From Pseudarthrobacter sp. NBSH8 (GTDB taxonomy: Bacteria > Actinomycetota > Actinomycetes > Actinomycetales > Micrococcaceae), in contig NZ_CP043178.1 of NCBI RefSeq assembly GCF_014217545.1, positions 248,001-312,000 on the forward strand: a stretch of 64,000 nucleotides of DNA, written 5' to 3'. The position numbers were made by a program, and so were the translations under genes. The notes beneath the pieces are model-generated. The model was not told the DNA's origin. It worked only from the letters and a program-made list of their open reading frames with translations, and did not search any database. Position 1 is the first letter of the stretch, and each line of letters begins with the position of its first letter. This document shows, piece after piece, positions 8,865-18,861 of the stretch.

Positions 8865-9191
8865 ATGAGCGATTTCGATTCTGTGCCCGTCAACGACGTC
8901 CCGGCCGACGCCGTGATTCTGGACGTCCGCGAAGACTACGAATGGGTGGCCGGACATGCCGAGGACGCTCTGCACGTTCCTCTGGATCAGCTTCCGGCAC
9001 GGCTTGACGAGTTGGACCCGGACCAGGACATTTACGTTATCTGCCGCACGGGCGGACGGTCCTTCCGTGCTGCGCAGTGGCTCACCGGCCAGGGCTATAC
9101 AGCCATCAACGTGGCTGGCGGAATGGACCAGTGGCTCGAGTCCGGCAAGCCGCTTGTGTCCGATAACGGCCTCAAGCCCCTCGTTCTGTAG
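8865..9191 (+). CDS. Single-domain rhodanese-like protein
   Basis: This compact sulfurtransferase-like protein has about 108 residues. ILDVREDYEWVAGHAEDALHVPL is the typical first half, and the active-site loop is CRTGGRS with Cys60, followed by the conserved INVAGGMDQW end. GlpE-type rhodaneses carry sulfane sulfur for thiolation or cyanide detoxification. The ATG at 8865 has GAAGGA five bases upstream; an in-frame GTG at 8841, itself preceded by AAGGAG, would add eight residues. pheA follows closely and may be co-transcribed. Confidence 0.88.
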   Translation: MSDFDSVPVNDVPADAVILDVREDYEWVAGHAEDALHVPLDQLPARLDELDPDQDIYVICRTGGRSFRAAQWLTGQGYTAINVAGGMDQWLESGKPLVSDNGLKPLVL

Positions 9192-9229
9192 TTCAACCCG
9201 TATCTGTGTCCATCACCCAAGAGGAATCC

Positions 9230-10168
9230 ATGCCCGCCACGCCCGTTACGTACACTTTCCTTGGGCCTGAGGGCACGTTCACCGAAGCGGCACTGATGCA
9301 GGTACCGGACGCCGCCCAAGCCACGCGTAATCCCGCCGCCACCGTCAACGCGGCGCTGGACATGGTCCGCGACGGCTCTGCGGACGCAGCGATGGTGCCC
9401 ATTGAGAATTCGGTCGAAGGCGGCGTCACCGCCACGCTGGACGCTATCGCCGGCGGACAGGAGCTCCGGATCATCCGCGAAGTCCTGGTGCCCATCAGCT
9501 TTGTCCTGGTGGCCAGGCCCGGCGTGGAGGTGGCGGATATCCGCCGGATCTCCACCCACGGCCATGCCTGGGCGCAGTGCCGTCTGTGGGTGGACGCGAA
9601 TATTCCGGGTGCGGAATATGTTGCGGGTTCCTCCACCGCTGCGGCCGCAATGGGGCTCCTGGGCGACGAAGCCCACTACGACGCCGCGATCTGTGCGCCC
9701 ATCGTGGCCCAGGAGCAGCCGGGGCTGACCGTCCTGGCAGAGAACATCGGCGACAACCCGGGGGCTGTAACGCGGTTCATCCTGGTGAGCAGGCCGGGCG
9801 TACTGCCCGAACGGACCGGTGCGGATAAGACCACAGTGGTAGTCCCGCTGCCGGAAGACCGTCCGGGTGCTCTGATGGAAATCCTGGACCAGTTCGCCAC
9901 GAGGGGCGTGAACCTCAGCCGGATCGAATCCCGGCCGACAGGTCAGTACCTTGGCCACTACTTTTTCAGCATCGACGCCGACGGGCACATCGCGGATGCC
10001 CGTGTGGCCGATGCCTTGGCTGGGCTACACCGCATCAGCCCGGCCACCCGCTTCCTGGGCTCCTACGGGCGGGCAGACGCCCAAAGCCCCAGCGTCGCGC
10101 AACACACCTCGGACGAGGCATTCCGGGCCGCACATGAATGGGTCGGGCAGATTCTGCAGGGGGAATGA
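9230..10168 (+). CDS. pheA: Prephenate dehydratase
   Basis: The enzyme converts prephenate to phenylpyruvate, the committed step to phenylalanine. The catalytic domain runs from YTFLGPEGTFTEAAL to the TRF motif (residues 181-183; Thr is catalytic). It is followed by a regulatory ACT domain, VVVPLPEDRPGALMEIL, with the ESRP motif (233-236) that forms the phenylalanine-binding site. At 312 residues it is a monofunctional dehydratase without a chorismate mutase domain, as usual in actinobacteria. The ATG at 9230 has AGAGGA upstream and is preferred over the GTG at 9206. Feedback inhibition by phenylalanine is expected from the ACT domain. Confidence 0.95.
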   Translation: MPATPVTYTFLGPEGTFTEAALMQVPDAAQATRNPAATVNAALDMVRDGSADAAMVPIENSVEGGVTATLDAIAGGQELRIIREVLVPISFVLVARPGVEVADIRRISTHGHAWAQCRLWVDANIPGAEYVAGSSTAAAAMGLLGDEAHYDAAICAPIVAQEQPGLTVLAENIGDNPGAVTRFILVSRPGVLPERTGADKTTVVVPLPEDRPGALMEILDQFATRGVNLSRIESRPTGQYLGHYFFSIDADGHIADARVADALAGLHRISPATRFLGSYGRADAQSPSVAQHTSDEAFRAAHEWVGQILQGE

Positions 10169-10292
10169 ACGCGGCTGGACGACGACCAAGGCTTCGCCCA
10201 CAGCGTAGGTCAAGGTACTTCCGCGGGATAGTTACTGTGCGTATGCTTACCTGATCCACCTGGGGGATGGCCCCTAACGAAGGGAGCAGGTC

Positions 10293-10502
10293 ATGAATAC
10301 CAGCAGCACAGACAATGACGGCCAGGGCATGATCGTTAATCCCAAGCCCGCAGTCGACAATCAGGACTGGGACGGCGACGACGCGGACCGCGCTGACCGC
10401 CTGCGCTTCGAAGAGGAACAGGCCATGATCCGTGAGCAGTCCGAGGCGCGTGCCGCGAAGGCCGCCGCCGAGGCTGAAGCGGTCAAGAAGGCAACTGCCT
10501 GA
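10293..10502 (+). CDS. Small acidic/Ala-rich hypothetical protein, 69 residues
   Basis: The product begins MNTSSTDNDGQGMIVNPKP, has an Asp-rich centre, and ends in a long Glu/Ala/Lys helix that could form a coiled coil. A good ribosome-binding site (AGGGAG) lies before the ATG. No domain is recognised and no membrane segment is present. The gene is convergent with the diacylglycerol-kinase-like gene, and a hairpin separates the two. Strong site and codon use support a real gene; the function is unknown. Confidence 0.65.
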   Translation: MNTSSTDNDGQGMIVNPKPAVDNQDWDGDDADRADRLRFEEEQAMIREQSEARAAKAAAEAEAVKKATA

Positions 10503-10532
10503 GGCCAGGGCTGCTTAGCCCTGCTGGCCTTT
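10503..10532. terminator. Hairpin between convergent genes
   Basis: GGCCAG at 10503-10508 pairs with CTGGCC at 10524-10529, and the adjoining GGCT pairs with AGCC with a small bulge. TTT follows on the plus strand. It overlaps the stop codons of both converging genes, so it may be a compact bidirectional terminator. Confidence 0.45.
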
Positions 10533-11573
10533 CACCCTGATCAGGAGAGATCGCGGCTCCACCCGGACGGTGAGCTTGGTGGCCAAACCGGATGTGTCGC
10601 CGTCGATTTGTGTGGGCATGGGCTCCGGGCACTTGATGACGATACGGCCGGCCCGGTACATCGTCATGATGGGCAGGTTGCCCTTGTGTTTGAAGAGGAT
10701 TTTCGCGTACATGGCGAGCCAGCCGATGGCGCTGCGGGGGCTCATGACTACCACGTCCAGCATGCCGTCGTCGATCATGGCTTCCGGGATGAAGTCGATC
10801 CCGCCCGGGACCAGCCCACAGTTGGCAAAGAGGACGCTGCGGATGTTACGGACCTGCTCAGGCTTGTCATCCAGTGCGACTGAGACCCTCCTTCGCCGCC
10901 CCGGCAGGTGACGCATTCCGGCTTCGGTATAAGCTAGCCAACCCACGGCTTTCTTTAGGCCGTCATTGGTATCAGCGAGTATTTCGGCGTCCATGCCGAT
11001 CCCGCCGATCACCAGGAACGCGTGCTCGGAAGAGTGTCCCGTGCGGGAATTCTCGATGCCCATCCGTGCGGTATCGATGTAGCGCTGGTGGCCGAAAAGC
11101 GCTGTATGCACGTTTGCGTGAAGGTCGTTGACATCCAGATCCACGTTTCGCGCCAGGAGGTTTCCCGTCCCCAGCGGAATCAGGCCCATGGCCACATCCG
11201 TGTGGGCGAGGGACTCTGCCACCACCCGCACGGTGCCGTCGCCACCGCCCACCAGAACGACGTCGGCCTTGTACTCCAGCGCCGCCCGGGCCTGGGAGTA
11301 CCCGGGGTCCTCGGCGGTCGTCTCGATGAAAAGAGGCGCGTCCCAGCCAGCGGCCAGGCAGGCGCGCTGGATGGCTTCCTTCGCTTCCGGGGCGCGTGCC
11401 TTGACGGGATTAAGAATGACCACCACGCGTTGCTGGGTGAGGCCGGTTTCGTGTGCTTCTTCGTGGACTGCGCTGCGGATGTGCAGGGCTTTGAGCCTGC
11501 GGACGCCCCACCAGCTGGAGACGGCGAAGGCCAGCGCCGCCGCGCTCAGGACGTAAAGAAGCCAGTCGTTCAT
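10515..11573 (-). CDS. Diacylglycerol/sphingosine kinase-like lipid kinase
   Basis: The catalytic domain of the DagK/LCB5 family follows one N-terminal membrane helix (residues 4-20). Hallmarks are [15 protein letters not shown] at about 51-65, the nucleotide-binding GGGDGTVR at 109-116, and [11 protein letters not shown], which follows soon after. Such enzymes phosphorylate diacylglycerol or related lipids using ATP at the inner membrane face; in actinobacteria they take part in phospholipid turnover or phosphatidylinositol-type pathways. The length of 352 residues is normal. It is divergent from serS, whose promoter lies in the short shared region. The exact lipid substrate cannot be told. 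Confidence 0.85.
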   Translation of the reverse strand: MNDWLLYVLSAAALAFAVSSWWGVRRLKALHIRSAVHEEAHETGLTQQRVVVILNPVKARAPEAKEAIQRACLAAGWDAPLFIETTAEDPGYSQARAALEYKADVVLVGGGDGTVRVVAESLAHTDVAMGLIPLGTGNLLARNVDLDVNDLHANVHTALFGHQRYIDTARMGIENSRTGHSSEHAFLVIGGIGMDAEILADTNDGLKKAVGWLAYTEAGMRHLPGRRRRVSVALDDKPEQVRNIRSVLFANCGLVPGGIDFIPEAMIDDGMLDVVVMSPRSAIGWLAMYAKILFKHKGNLPIMTMYRAGRIVIKCPEPMPTQIDGDTSGLATKLTVRVEPRSLLIRVKGQQG

Positions 11574-11649
11574 GGTGCTTCAACAGTAGCCCGGCCGCGG
11601 CGCCGCGATTCCCGCCGTCCGGCCGGGAAGTGCTGGGTCCGCCGGATTC

Positions 11650-11655
11650 GATACT
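11650..11655 (+). promoter_or_regulatory. Putative -10 element of serS (leaderless start)
   Basis: GATACT sits eight bases before the GTG of serS, and no ribosome-binding site is present between them. Transcription would begin at or next to the start codon, giving a leaderless mRNA, which is common in actinobacteria. No convincing -35 box is visible. Confidence 0.45.
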
Positions 11656-11663
11656 CTTGTCTG

Positions 11664-12944
11664 GTGATCGACGTAAAAGAGCTCAGCGAAAACCCGGACA
11701 AGTTCCGTGCCAGCCAGCGCGCCCGCGGCGCAGACGAATCAGTGGTGGACGCGATCATCGCCGCAGACTCCGTGAGGCGTGCCGCCCTGATCCGCTTTGA
11801 AAACCTCCGCGCCGAGCAGAACGTTTTCGGCAAGAAGGTGGCGCAGGCCAAAGGCGACGAGAAGAAGGCCCTGCTCGCCGAGGTCAAGGAACTGGCCAAC
11901 ACTGTGAAGGCCGCATCGGCCGAAGCGGACGCCGCCCAGGCCAAGCAGGACGAACTGCTGCGCACCATCCCGAACCTCATTGAAGACGGTGTCCCCGAGG
12001 GCGGCGAGGACGACTACGTGGTGGTCAAGACCGTTGGCACGCCCCGCGGGTTCCCCGATTTCGAGCCGAAGGACCACCTGGAAATCGGTGAGCTGATCGG
12101 CGCGATCGACATGGAGCGCGGTGCGAAGGTGTCCGGCTCCCGCTTCTACTTCCTGCGCGGCGTGGGTGCACGCCTGGAGATGGCGTTGCTGCAGATGGCC
12201 ATGGACCAGGCCATCGAGGCGGGCTTCGTGCCCATGATCACGCCAACTCTGGTGCGCCCCGAAACCATGCAAGGCACCGGCTTTGACGTAAAGCACGACG
12301 CCGAGATCTACCGTCTAGCTGAGGACGACCTTTACCTGGTGGGCACCTCCGAGGTTGCCTTGGCCGGGTACCACGCGGACGAGATCCTGGACCTGACGGA
12401 CGGCCCCATCCGGTTTGCCGGGCAGAGCTCCTGCTACCGCCGCGAGGCCGGCTCGCACGGCAAGGACACCCGCGGCATCATCCGCGTGCACCAGTTCAAC
12501 AAGGTGGAGATGTTCGTCTACACCACGGTGGAAAAGGCCGCAGCCGAACACGAACGGCTGCTGGCGTGGGAAGAGGAGATGCTGGCCAAGTGCGAGCTTC
12601 CGTACCGGGTGATCGACACCGCTGCCGGGGACCTCGGCATGTCTGCGGCCCGCAAGTTCGACTGCGAAGCCTGGGTTCCCACGCAGGGTGCCTACCGTGA
12701 GCTCACGTCCACCTCGAACTGCACCACGTTCCAGGCCCGGCGCCTGAACATCCGCGAGCGTGTGGTCAACGACGAAGGCGTAGCCAAGGGGACCCGTGCC
12801 GTGGCCACGCTGAACGGCACGCTGGCCACCACCCGCTGGATCGTGGCCATCCTGGAGCACCACCAGAACGCCGACGGCTCGGTCAACGTCCCGGCCGGAC
12901 TGCAGAAGTACCTGGGCGGGATGGAAGTCTTCCCGGTCCTCTAG
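11664..12944 (+). CDS. serS: Seryl-tRNA synthetase
   Basis: This class II synthetase charges tRNA-Ser, and also tRNA-Sec if present. The product has 426 residues. It starts with the long antiparallel coiled-coil arm that holds the tRNA (roughly residues 1-110). The class II core follows: [17 protein letters not shown] is motif 2, and the C-terminal [18 protein letters not shown] is motif 3. The GTG at 11664 fits the family N-terminus ([15 protein letters not shown]). The frame is open far upstream, but that stretch is antisense to the lipid kinase gene and has no family resemblance. Confidence 0.97.
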   Translation: MIDVKELSENPDKFRASQRARGADESVVDAIIAADSVRRAALIRFENLRAEQNVFGKKVAQAKGDEKKALLAEVKELANTVKAASAEADAAQAKQDELLRTIPNLIEDGVPEGGEDDYVVVKTVGTPRGFPDFEPKDHLEIGELIGAIDMERGAKVSGSRFYFLRGVGARLEMALLQMAMDQAIEAGFVPMITPTLVRPETMQGTGFDVKHDAEIYRLAEDDLYLVGTSEVALAGYHADEILDLTDGPIRFAGQSSCYRREAGSHGKDTRGIIRVHQFNKVEMFVYTTVEKAAAEHERLLAWEEEMLAKCELPYRVIDTAAGDLGMSAARKFDCEAWVPTQGAYRELTSTSNCTTFQARRLNIRERVVNDEGVAKGTRAVATLNGTLATTRWIVAILEHHQNADGSVNVPAGLQKYLGGMEVFPVL

Positions 12945-13132
12945 GCTCGCGGAGCAGACCTAGACGCAGGATTCATGGGCTTGTTCGCGGATCTGAACCT
13001 TGAAGGTCCGGATCCGCCGATACGCCCAGGAATACTCACACCGGGGATAACCAGTGAGTATTTACCGGCTGTTCACGGGCGTTGTGGCCTGCGTCCTAGC
13101 CGGTTTCAGGGGGTCTCTGGTCTACTGGACGT

Positions 13133-13990
13133 ATGACTACATTGACTGAAACCACAGTCGCCGGCATCGATGACCAGCGGATCGCAAACAAAATCAGCAC
13201 CACCAACTTCATGGTTGCCCTGGACGTGGACGGAACCTTGGTGGACCACGACGGCCACATGTCCGCCACTGTCCGTGAGGCCGCCCAGGCCGTGGTCGGC
13301 GCCGGGCACGACGTCCTCATCGCCACCGGCCGCTCCCTGAACGCCACATTACCCATCATCGAGCAGATCGGCATTGACCGCGGCTACGCCGTTTGCTGCA
13401 ACGGTGGCGTGACGCTCCGGCTGGATCCGGACCTGACTGACGGCTACGAAATCATCCACAAGGCCACCTTCGATCCGGCGCCGGCGCTCCGTGCGCTGCG
13501 GGAGAAGCTGCCCACGGCTAAGTACGCGCTGGAGGACGAGGACGGCAACTTCCTGTCCACGGAACGCTTCCAGGATGCCAGCTTTGGCGTAGAAGCGATC
13601 GGCGTCGACTTCCAGACTCTCCTGGACGCCACCGCGGTCCGCCTGGTGGTGTTCAGCACAGAAAACACGCCGGAGGAATTCTCCGCAACCATCAAGGAAA
13701 TCGGCCTGGCTGGCGTAACCTACTCGGTCGGCTGGACCGCGTGGCTGGACATCGCCGCGGCCGGAGTCACCAAAGCCAGCGCGCTGGAACGGCTCCGCGG
13801 CCAGTTGGGGATCGAGCCCCACCGGACCGTGGCCATTGGCGACGGCCGCAACGACATCGAAATGCTGGGCTGGGCCGGGCGCGGAGTCGCCATGGGCCAG
13901 GCCCCGGAGGAAGTCATCGCCGCCGCGGATGAGGTCACGCATTCAGTATTCGACGACGGCGCCGCGCACGTGCTGCGCAGTCTCCTTTAG
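13133..13990 (+). CDS. HAD-family hydrolase (Cof/IIB type)
   Basis: This is a predicted phosphatase of 285 residues. Motif I is ALDVDGTLVDHDG with nucleophile Asp31 and acid/base Asp33. Motif II lies in IATGRS, the Lys in the middle, and motif IV is AIGDGRNDIEML with the Mg-binding Asp pair. The cap between motifs II and III is of the large C2B type, typical of Cof enzymes that dephosphorylate sugar phosphates or pyridoxal phosphate. The substrate is not determined. The 188 bases before it, after serS, hold no recognisable gene or strong hairpin. Confidence 0.88.
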   Translation: MTTLTETTVAGIDDQRIANKISTTNFMVALDVDGTLVDHDGHMSATVREAAQAVVGAGHDVLIATGRSLNATLPIIEQIGIDRGYAVCCNGGVTLRLDPDLTDGYEIIHKATFDPAPALRALREKLPTAKYALEDEDGNFLSTERFQDASFGVEAIGVDFQTLLDATAVRLVVFSTENTPEEFSATIKEIGLAGVTYSVGWTAWLDIAAAGVTKASALERLRGQLGIEPHRTVAIGDGRNDIEMLGWAGRGVAMGQAPEEVIAAADEVTHSVFDDGAAHVLRSLL

Positions 13991-14137
13991 GGGGCGTACT
14001 TGATCAGCCAAAACCCCGCTCAAATCTTCAACGTCGGGGCCCTGGGGCGATCACCGGCGCAGTGCAGTGACGGCACACTGTAAAGGCGCCCAGCAAAAGG
14101 CGTGAGTCAGCAGCAAGCCGCGTGGACTCGGCCGCGG

Positions 14138-14737
14138 TCATCGCACCTCGAGGATGAGTGCCAGTAACCGCGAGGCGGCGGGACGGGCAGCGTGTTCTTC
14201 GTTCCACTGGGCCCTGGCCACTGCTTTGCTGACGGCCTGCGTGGTGATGCCCAGTTCTTGGGCCACCGCTTTCTGCTGTCCGCGGACGCCGGGGGTCATG
14301 AGGTCCAGGACCCGCCATTCAGCCCCCGATCTGTCCCTCACAATGTGGCCCAAAAGCCGCAGCACGGCTTCGGCTTCGTGGGCGACGTCCGCCAGCGGTC
14401 CTTCCACGGCGACCGGGATGCGTTCTTTGCTGTTCCGGAGCCGGTCCACCGCGCGCCGGGCATAGATCAGGCCGTGGCCGGAGGCATCCTTGACCTGGTT
14501 GGGAAGCGGCTCATTGACCGGCCCGACGCCCAGCCCCACGTACCAGGAACCGCAGCGCAAGGCGATCAGTGCAGCTTCTACGGCCTGGTTCGGGCAGTCC
14601 ACAATGCCTTGGACCTCGTCCTCCACAGAACGGTCGAAATCCAGGCGCGCGGGTATATGCCGCAGGTCCTTCAGCAGCTGCGGGACGCGGTCGCCGTCGC
14701 GCCGGCTATCCGTTTGGTTGATGGTCAACGTGAACAT
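14138..14737 (-). CDS. SatD-like DNA-binding protein with a C-terminal HTH
   Basis: The product has about 199 residues starting [13 protein letters not shown]. The N-terminal part (to about residue 130) resembles the SatD-like fold of unknown function, with [21 protein letters not shown]. The C-terminal part has a clear helix-turn-helix: [21 protein letters not shown], with TTQAVSKA as the recognition helix. It probably regulates transcription or senses an intracellular ligand. It is divergent from the phosphoketolase gene, separated by about 160 bases, and may regulate it. The family name is my recognition from pattern and is less certain than the HTH itself. Confidence 0.65.
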   Translation of the reverse strand: MFTLTINQTDSRRDGDRVPQLLKDLRHIPARLDFDRSVEDEVQGIVDCPNQAVEAALIALRCGSWYVGLGVGPVNEPLPNQVKDASGHGLIYARRAVDRLRNSKERIPVAVEGPLADVAHEAEAVLRLLGHIVRDRSGAEWRVLDLMTPGVRGQQKAVAQELGITTQAVSKAVARAQWNEEHAARPAASRLLALILEVR

Positions 14738-14898
14738 GTGGATCAAAGACTACCGGTTCGTCGTTGGCCCAAGGCAAGTCGGCGACCGGTCCTGATTCAG
14801 GCAAAACGAAGCCTGCCGGGAGGTTGTGCCAAGTGCCGATACGTGTTGCGATGGAGGCTCAGCTGCCGTCGGCGGCGCGCAGCTACGTGAGGATAATC

Positions 14899-17334
14899 AT
14901 GGCCGGCAGCACGGCGCAGGACGTCTTGGAGCAGGAAACACTGAACCTTGTGGACCGTTGGTGGCGGGCCGCGAACTACCTTTCCGTGGGACAGATCTAC
15001 TTGCGCTCAAATCCGCTGCTGAGGGAGCCCCTCGCCGCGGACCACACCAAGTCCCGGCTCCTGGGCCACTGGGGCACCACTCCCGGGCTGAACTTCGTCT
15101 ACGCACACCTGAACCGCGTGATCCGCCGAGACTCGCAGGAAATGCTCTTCGTTGCCGGCCCGGGCCATGGCGGTCCTGCTGTAGTGGCGAACGCCTGGCT
15201 CGAGGGCACGTACTCCGAAATCTACGGCCAGGTTGGCCCTGACGGGGAAGGCCTGGCCGAACTTTTCCGCCAGTTTTCCTACCCGGGCGGCATTCCCAGC
15301 CACGCGGCGCCGGAGACCCCGGGTTCCATCAGCGAAGGCGGCGAACTCGGGTACGCGCTGGCCCACGCCTACGGGTCCGTGTTCGACAATCCCCAGCTGA
15401 TCACCGCCGTCGTGATCGGGGACGGCGAGGCCGAAACGGGGCCGCTCGCCGCGAGCTGGCACTCGCATAACTTCCTGGATCCGGCCGCGGACGGTGCGGT
15501 GCTTCCCATCCTGCACCTGAACGGCTACAAGATCGCCAATCCCACCATCCTGGCGCGCATGCCGCAGGAACAGCTGGAGCAGCTGCTGCGCGGGTACGGC
15601 CACGAACCGTATTTCGTGACCGTCCAGGACCCGGACAACACGGAGCGGGCGCACCGGGACTTCGCTGCCGCCGTCGACACTTGCCTGGCCGGGATCCGCG
15701 CAATCCAGAACTCCCGCCGGGGCGAGGCGGCCGGGACGGGTGGGAAAGCGGACCACGACGGCACTGCAGCCGGTGCCCCAGGAAACGGCGCTGCGCCGCA
15801 CTGGCCCATGATTGTGCTGCGCTCGCCCAAAGGCTGGACAGGACCGCGGGTAGTGGACGGACACCAGGTTGAGGGCACCTGGCGGAGCCACCAGGTCCCG
15901 CTGACGGAAGTCCGCACCAACGGAGCACACCTGAAGCAGTTGGAGGAGTGGCTGAAGTCCTACCGTCCGGAGGAACTGTTCGACGCCGAGGGCAGGCTCC
16001 GGCCCGACGTAGCCGCGAACGCGCCCGCCGGGAACCTCCGGATGAGCGCCACCCAGCACGCCAACGGCGGAATCCTTCGCACACCGCTGAAGCTGCCCGC
16101 CTACGCCGCCCACGCCGTTGAGGTCGCTTTACCGGGGACGGAACGGACCAGCCCCATGATCACCCTGGGCTCGTGGATGCGGGACGTCATCAGGCTGAAC
16201 ATGGAGAACTTCCGCCTCTTCGGGCCGGATGAGACGGCATCCAACCGGCTTCAGGCCGTCTACGAAGTGACCGACAAGGTCTGGCAGTACCGGATTGACG
16301 ACGCCGACGAGCATCTTGCGCGTTCGGGCCGGGTTCTGGAGGTGCTCAGCGAACACCTGTGCCAGGGCTGGCTGGAAGGCTATCTCCTGACCGGCCGGCA
16401 CGGGGTGTTCAGCTGTTACGAAGCCTTCATCCACATCGTGGATTCCATGTTCAACCAGCACGCCAAGTGGCTCAAGGTCCACCGCAAGCTCCCGTGGCGC
16501 CAGCCCGTGGCGTCGCTGAACTACCTGCTCTCGTCCCATGTGTGGCAGCAGGATCACAACGGTTTTTCGCACCAGGATCCAGGGTTCATCGACCACGCGG
16601 TGAACAAAAAAGCCGAGGTCATCCGCGTGTACCTGCCGCCGGACGTGAACACCCTGCTGTCCGTCATGGAGCACTGCCTGGCGTCCACCGACTACGTGAA
16701 CATTGTGGTTAGTGGCAAGCAGCCATCGCCCACCTGGCTGGGTCCGGCCGACGCCGAGAACCACTGCCGGCGGGGACTGGGCATCTGGGAGTTCGCGGGT
16801 TCCGAAGTGGCTGGAGAGGACCCGGACGTTGTTCTGGCGTGTGCCGGGGACGTGCCCACGGTGGAAACGGTGGCCGCGGCCGAACTGCTGAAGCGGGGTG
16901 TCCCGGGGCTGAAGGTCCGGGTGGTCAACGTGGTAGACCTGATGCGGCTCCAGGACGCAAGTGAGCACCCGCACGGCCTTCCGGCGTCGGACTTTGACGG
17001 CATCTTTACCCCGGACAAACCGATCATCTTCGCCTACCACGGCTATCCCACGCTGATCCACCGGCTGGCCTATCGCCGCACCAACCAGGAAGGCCTGCAC
17101 GTGCGCGGCTACAAGGAGGAGGGAACCACCACAACCCCGTTCGACATGGCCATGCTCAACGGGATCGACCGCTTCCAGCTGGCCATTGACGCTATTGACC
17201 GCGTACCCGGTCTGGCCGAAAAGCACTCGCTGCTGCGGCAAAGCCTTCAGGACCGGCGGATCCAGGCCCGCGAACACACTCGCACACACGGCGAGGACCC
17301 GGAGGAGATCCGGAACTGGGTGCTCAACGCCTGA
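14899..17334 (+). CDS. xfp: Phosphoketolase (xylulose-5-phosphate/fructose-6-phosphate)
   Basis: This thiamine-diphosphate enzyme splits xylulose 5-phosphate, and often fructose 6-phosphate, with phosphate into acetyl phosphate and a smaller sugar phosphate. Family segments are [27 protein letters not shown], the TPP-binding [16 protein letters not shown], and the central [12 protein letters not shown]. The ATG at 14899, with GAGGA before it, gives 811 residues, the usual length; frames open upstream to 14764 lack family resemblance. A Gly/Ala-rich stretch (about residues 275-297) just before [12 protein letters not shown] looks like a lineage-specific loop insertion. No acetate kinase gene is nearby. 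Confidence 0.95.
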   Translation: MAGSTAQDVLEQETLNLVDRWWRAANYLSVGQIYLRSNPLLREPLAADHTKSRLLGHWGTTPGLNFVYAHLNRVIRRDSQEMLFVAGPGHGGPAVVANAWLEGTYSEIYGQVGPDGEGLAELFRQFSYPGGIPSHAAPETPGSISEGGELGYALAHAYGSVFDNPQLITAVVIGDGEAETGPLAASWHSHNFLDPAADGAVLPILHLNGYKIANPTILARMPQEQLEQLLRGYGHEPYFVTVQDPDNTERAHRDFAAAVDTCLAGIRAIQNSRRGEAAGTGGKADHDGTAAGAPGNGAAPHWPMIVLRSPKGWTGPRVVDGHQVEGTWRSHQVPLTEVRTNGAHLKQLEEWLKSYRPEELFDAEGRLRPDVAANAPAGNLRMSATQHANGGILRTPLKLPAYAAHAVEVALPGTERTSPMITLGSWMRDVIRLNMENFRLFGPDETASNRLQAVYEVTDKVWQYRIDDADEHLARSGRVLEVLSEHLCQGWLEGYLLTGRHGVFSCYEAFIHIVDSMFNQHAKWLKVHRKLPWRQPVASLNYLLSSHVWQQDHNGFSHQDPGFIDHAVNKKAEVIRVYLPPDVNTLLSVMEHCLASTDYVNIVVSGKQPSPTWLGPADAENHCRRGLGIWEFAGSEVAGEDPDVVLACAGDVPTVETVAAAELLKRGVPGLKVRVVNVVDLMRLQDASEHPHGLPASDFDGIFTPDKPIIFAYHGYPTLIHRLAYRRTNQEGLHVRGYKEEGTTTTPFDMAMLNGIDRFQLAIDAIDRVPGLAEKHSLLRQSLQDRRIQAREHTRTHGEDPEEIRNWVLNA

Positions 17335-17340
17335 ACAGAA

Positions 17341-17405
17341 GCAACGCGGGGTCACTTACGGCCGGTCCGGCCGCCCAGGATGGGCGCGAAGTGACCCCGC
17401 GTTGC
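17341..17405. repeat. GGGGTCAC palindrome, copy A
   Basis: The 17-base arms GCAACGCGGGGTCACTT at 17341-17357 and their exact complement at 17389-17405 enclose a GC-rich 31-base centre (CGGCC, TCCGG and GCCCA words). The element lies between the converging stops of the phosphoketolase and esterase genes. It could end transcription on both sides, although no T-run follows. Copies B and C below share the arm core ACGCGGGGTCAC and the central words. Confidence 0.9.
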
Positions 17406-17417
17406 AGTCATGGTGCG

Positions 17418-18770
17418 TCACATCGAGCGGTACTCGAGCGCGCCGGGAATTCCGCCCGTCTCACCCAATCCGTCCCCGCGGGCGAAGGCTGCCCACAGCC
17501 GGCGCACCTCACGGCCCACAGCGTCGATCTCATCCCAGGTTGCGCCCTTGAGGAGCCCAGCGGAGGCCCAGGTCTGCTGGTTTCCGAACAGCAGGGGCAG
17601 ATCAACCGTGTGGGCGGCCCGGTAGAAGTTCCCGGGCGCGCCCCAGGACAGCAGGTAGCTGTAGGCCTTGCCTCCCGCGCGGGCGTGGCGGCGGGCAAAT
17701 TTGCGGGCGGATCGGCCGTAGACAGCCTCCGTCACCGCCCAATTAATGGCCCGCACGGCAACGTCACCCAGCAGGGGGACCTTGCCCAGCCAGCTGACCA
17801 CTGGACTCCGGGGAAGGAACAGACGGGCCTCGTCGGAGGTGTGCCCGATCAGCACCTCGATGCCCGGGGCCGTGGCGTTCCAGGCCGCCTCAACGCGTGA
17901 TTCCAGTGGCAGCGGGGCGTGCCCGTATTGGGTGCCGAACGGCATGGCTGCCATCAGGCCGTATTTCCGGGCCACCTGAGACACGTGGCCTTCGATGTCC
18001 ACCACGTCCAGCATCGGGGTGTCTTCCGTGACGGCTTCGGCCGCGATGCCCATGGCGCGGCTCATCTTGTGCCGGCCGCGGGTGATCCCCAACGGTGCAC
18101 TCTGGATGATGGCCCGCTGGAACAGGGACGGCGCCTCCGGAGTGGCCATGAGGTGGACTACGGAGTCGCCGCCTGCCGACTGCCCGAACGCGGTGACGCG
18201 CCCCGGGTCGCCGCCGAAGGCCGCGATGTTGCGCTGCACCCACCGGAACGCTTCCAGCTGGTCCAGCAGGCCGAGGTTCGCGGGCCGGCCGGTGCCGGTG
18301 GCCAGGTAGCCGAACAAGCCCAGCCGGTAGGTCACGGACACCACGACGACCCGGTTCTCGGACACCAGGGACTTGGGGTCAAAGATCGCCAGGTCGCCGG
18401 AGCCCGACGTGTAGGAGCCGCCGTGCAGCCACACCATGACCGGGACGTGCTCGCCGTCGGCAAGCCCTTCCGGGACGGTGATCGACAGGCGCTGGCAGTC
18501 TTCACTTCCGGGGAGCTCGCCATACCGGGTGCCCAGGATGTCGTCCAGGAACGGAACCGGGCCCTGCGGGCAGGCCGGTGCGAGGGTGGTGGCGGCATAG
18601 TCGGCGGTCCAATCGGACGCGGTCACCGGAAGTTGAAAACGGCCCGCGGTGGCGTAGGGAATGCCGGTGGCCCGCAGCACCGCACCGTCCCGCCACCCGG
18701 TGATCGGTCCGCACGGCGGTTGAAAATACGGCGGTTCAAAATGCGGGGCACTCAAAGGCTGGAAACTCAC
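17418..18770 (-). CDS. Type-B carboxylesterase/lipase
   Basis: This alpha/beta-hydrolase of the para-nitrobenzyl esterase type has 450 residues. The oxyanion motif is HGGSY (116-120), the nucleophile elbow is FGQSAGGDS with Ser198, and the type-B signature around NLGLLDQLEAFRWVQRNIAAFGGDP is complete. No signal peptide is seen, so the enzyme is probably intracellular. It hydrolyses carboxylic esters; the natural substrate is unknown. The gene is bracketed by repeat copies A and B (17341-17405 and 18787-18849) and shares its strand with ppa, but repeat B separates the two transcripts. Confidence 0.9.
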   Translation of the reverse strand: MSFQPLSAPHFEPPYFQPPCGPITGWRDGAVLRATGIPYATAGRFQLPVTASDWTADYAATTLAPACPQGPVPFLDDILGTRYGELPGSEDCQRLSITVPEGLADGEHVPVMVWLHGGSYTSGSGDLAIFDPKSLVSENRVVVVSVTYRLGLFGYLATGTGRPANLGLLDQLEAFRWVQRNIAAFGGDPGRVTAFGQSAGGDSVVHLMATPEAPSLFQRAIIQSAPLGITRGRHKMSRAMGIAAEAVTEDTPMLDVVDIEGHVSQVARKYGLMAAMPFGTQYGHAPLPLESRVEAAWNATAPGIEVLIGHTSDEARLFLPRSPVVSWLGKVPLLGDVAVRAINWAVTEAVYGRSARKFARRHARAGGKAYSYLLSWGAPGNFYRAAHTVDLPLLFGNQQTWASAGLLKGATWDEIDAVGREVRRLWAAFARGDGLGETGGIPGALEYRSM

Positions 18771-18786
18771 CCTTCACCTTAAACCA

Positions 18787-18849
18787 CAACGCGGGGTCAC
18801 TTCCTGCCCAATTCCGGAGGTGGAATGGGCGGGAAGTGACCCCGCGTTG
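18787..18849. repeat. GGGGTCAC palindrome, copy B
   Basis: The element reads CAACGCGGGGTCACTTCC, then a GCCCA and ATTCC segment, a short spacer, and the complement back to GTTG at 18849. Pairing extends to about 27 base pairs with one wobble and one unpaired base. It lies after the ppa stop and upstream of the esterase start, both on the minus strand, so it may terminate ppa. It is the longest-paired of the three copies. Confidence 0.9.
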
Positions 18850-18861
18850 CAGGCGGTGGGA

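Noticed and set aside
11022-11663. Very long upstream extension of the serS frame
   Set aside because: The extension is antisense to the lipid-kinase-like gene and shows no SerS resemblance; the family N-terminus begins at the GTG at 11664.
13991-14137. Terminator after the HAD gene
   Set aside because: Only a five-base CCCCG/CGGGG pair with a 13-base loop is found, too weak to call.
14764-14898. Longer phosphoketolase start
   Set aside because: The extra residues have no family resemblance and no ribosome-binding site, while GAGGA precedes the ATG at 14899.
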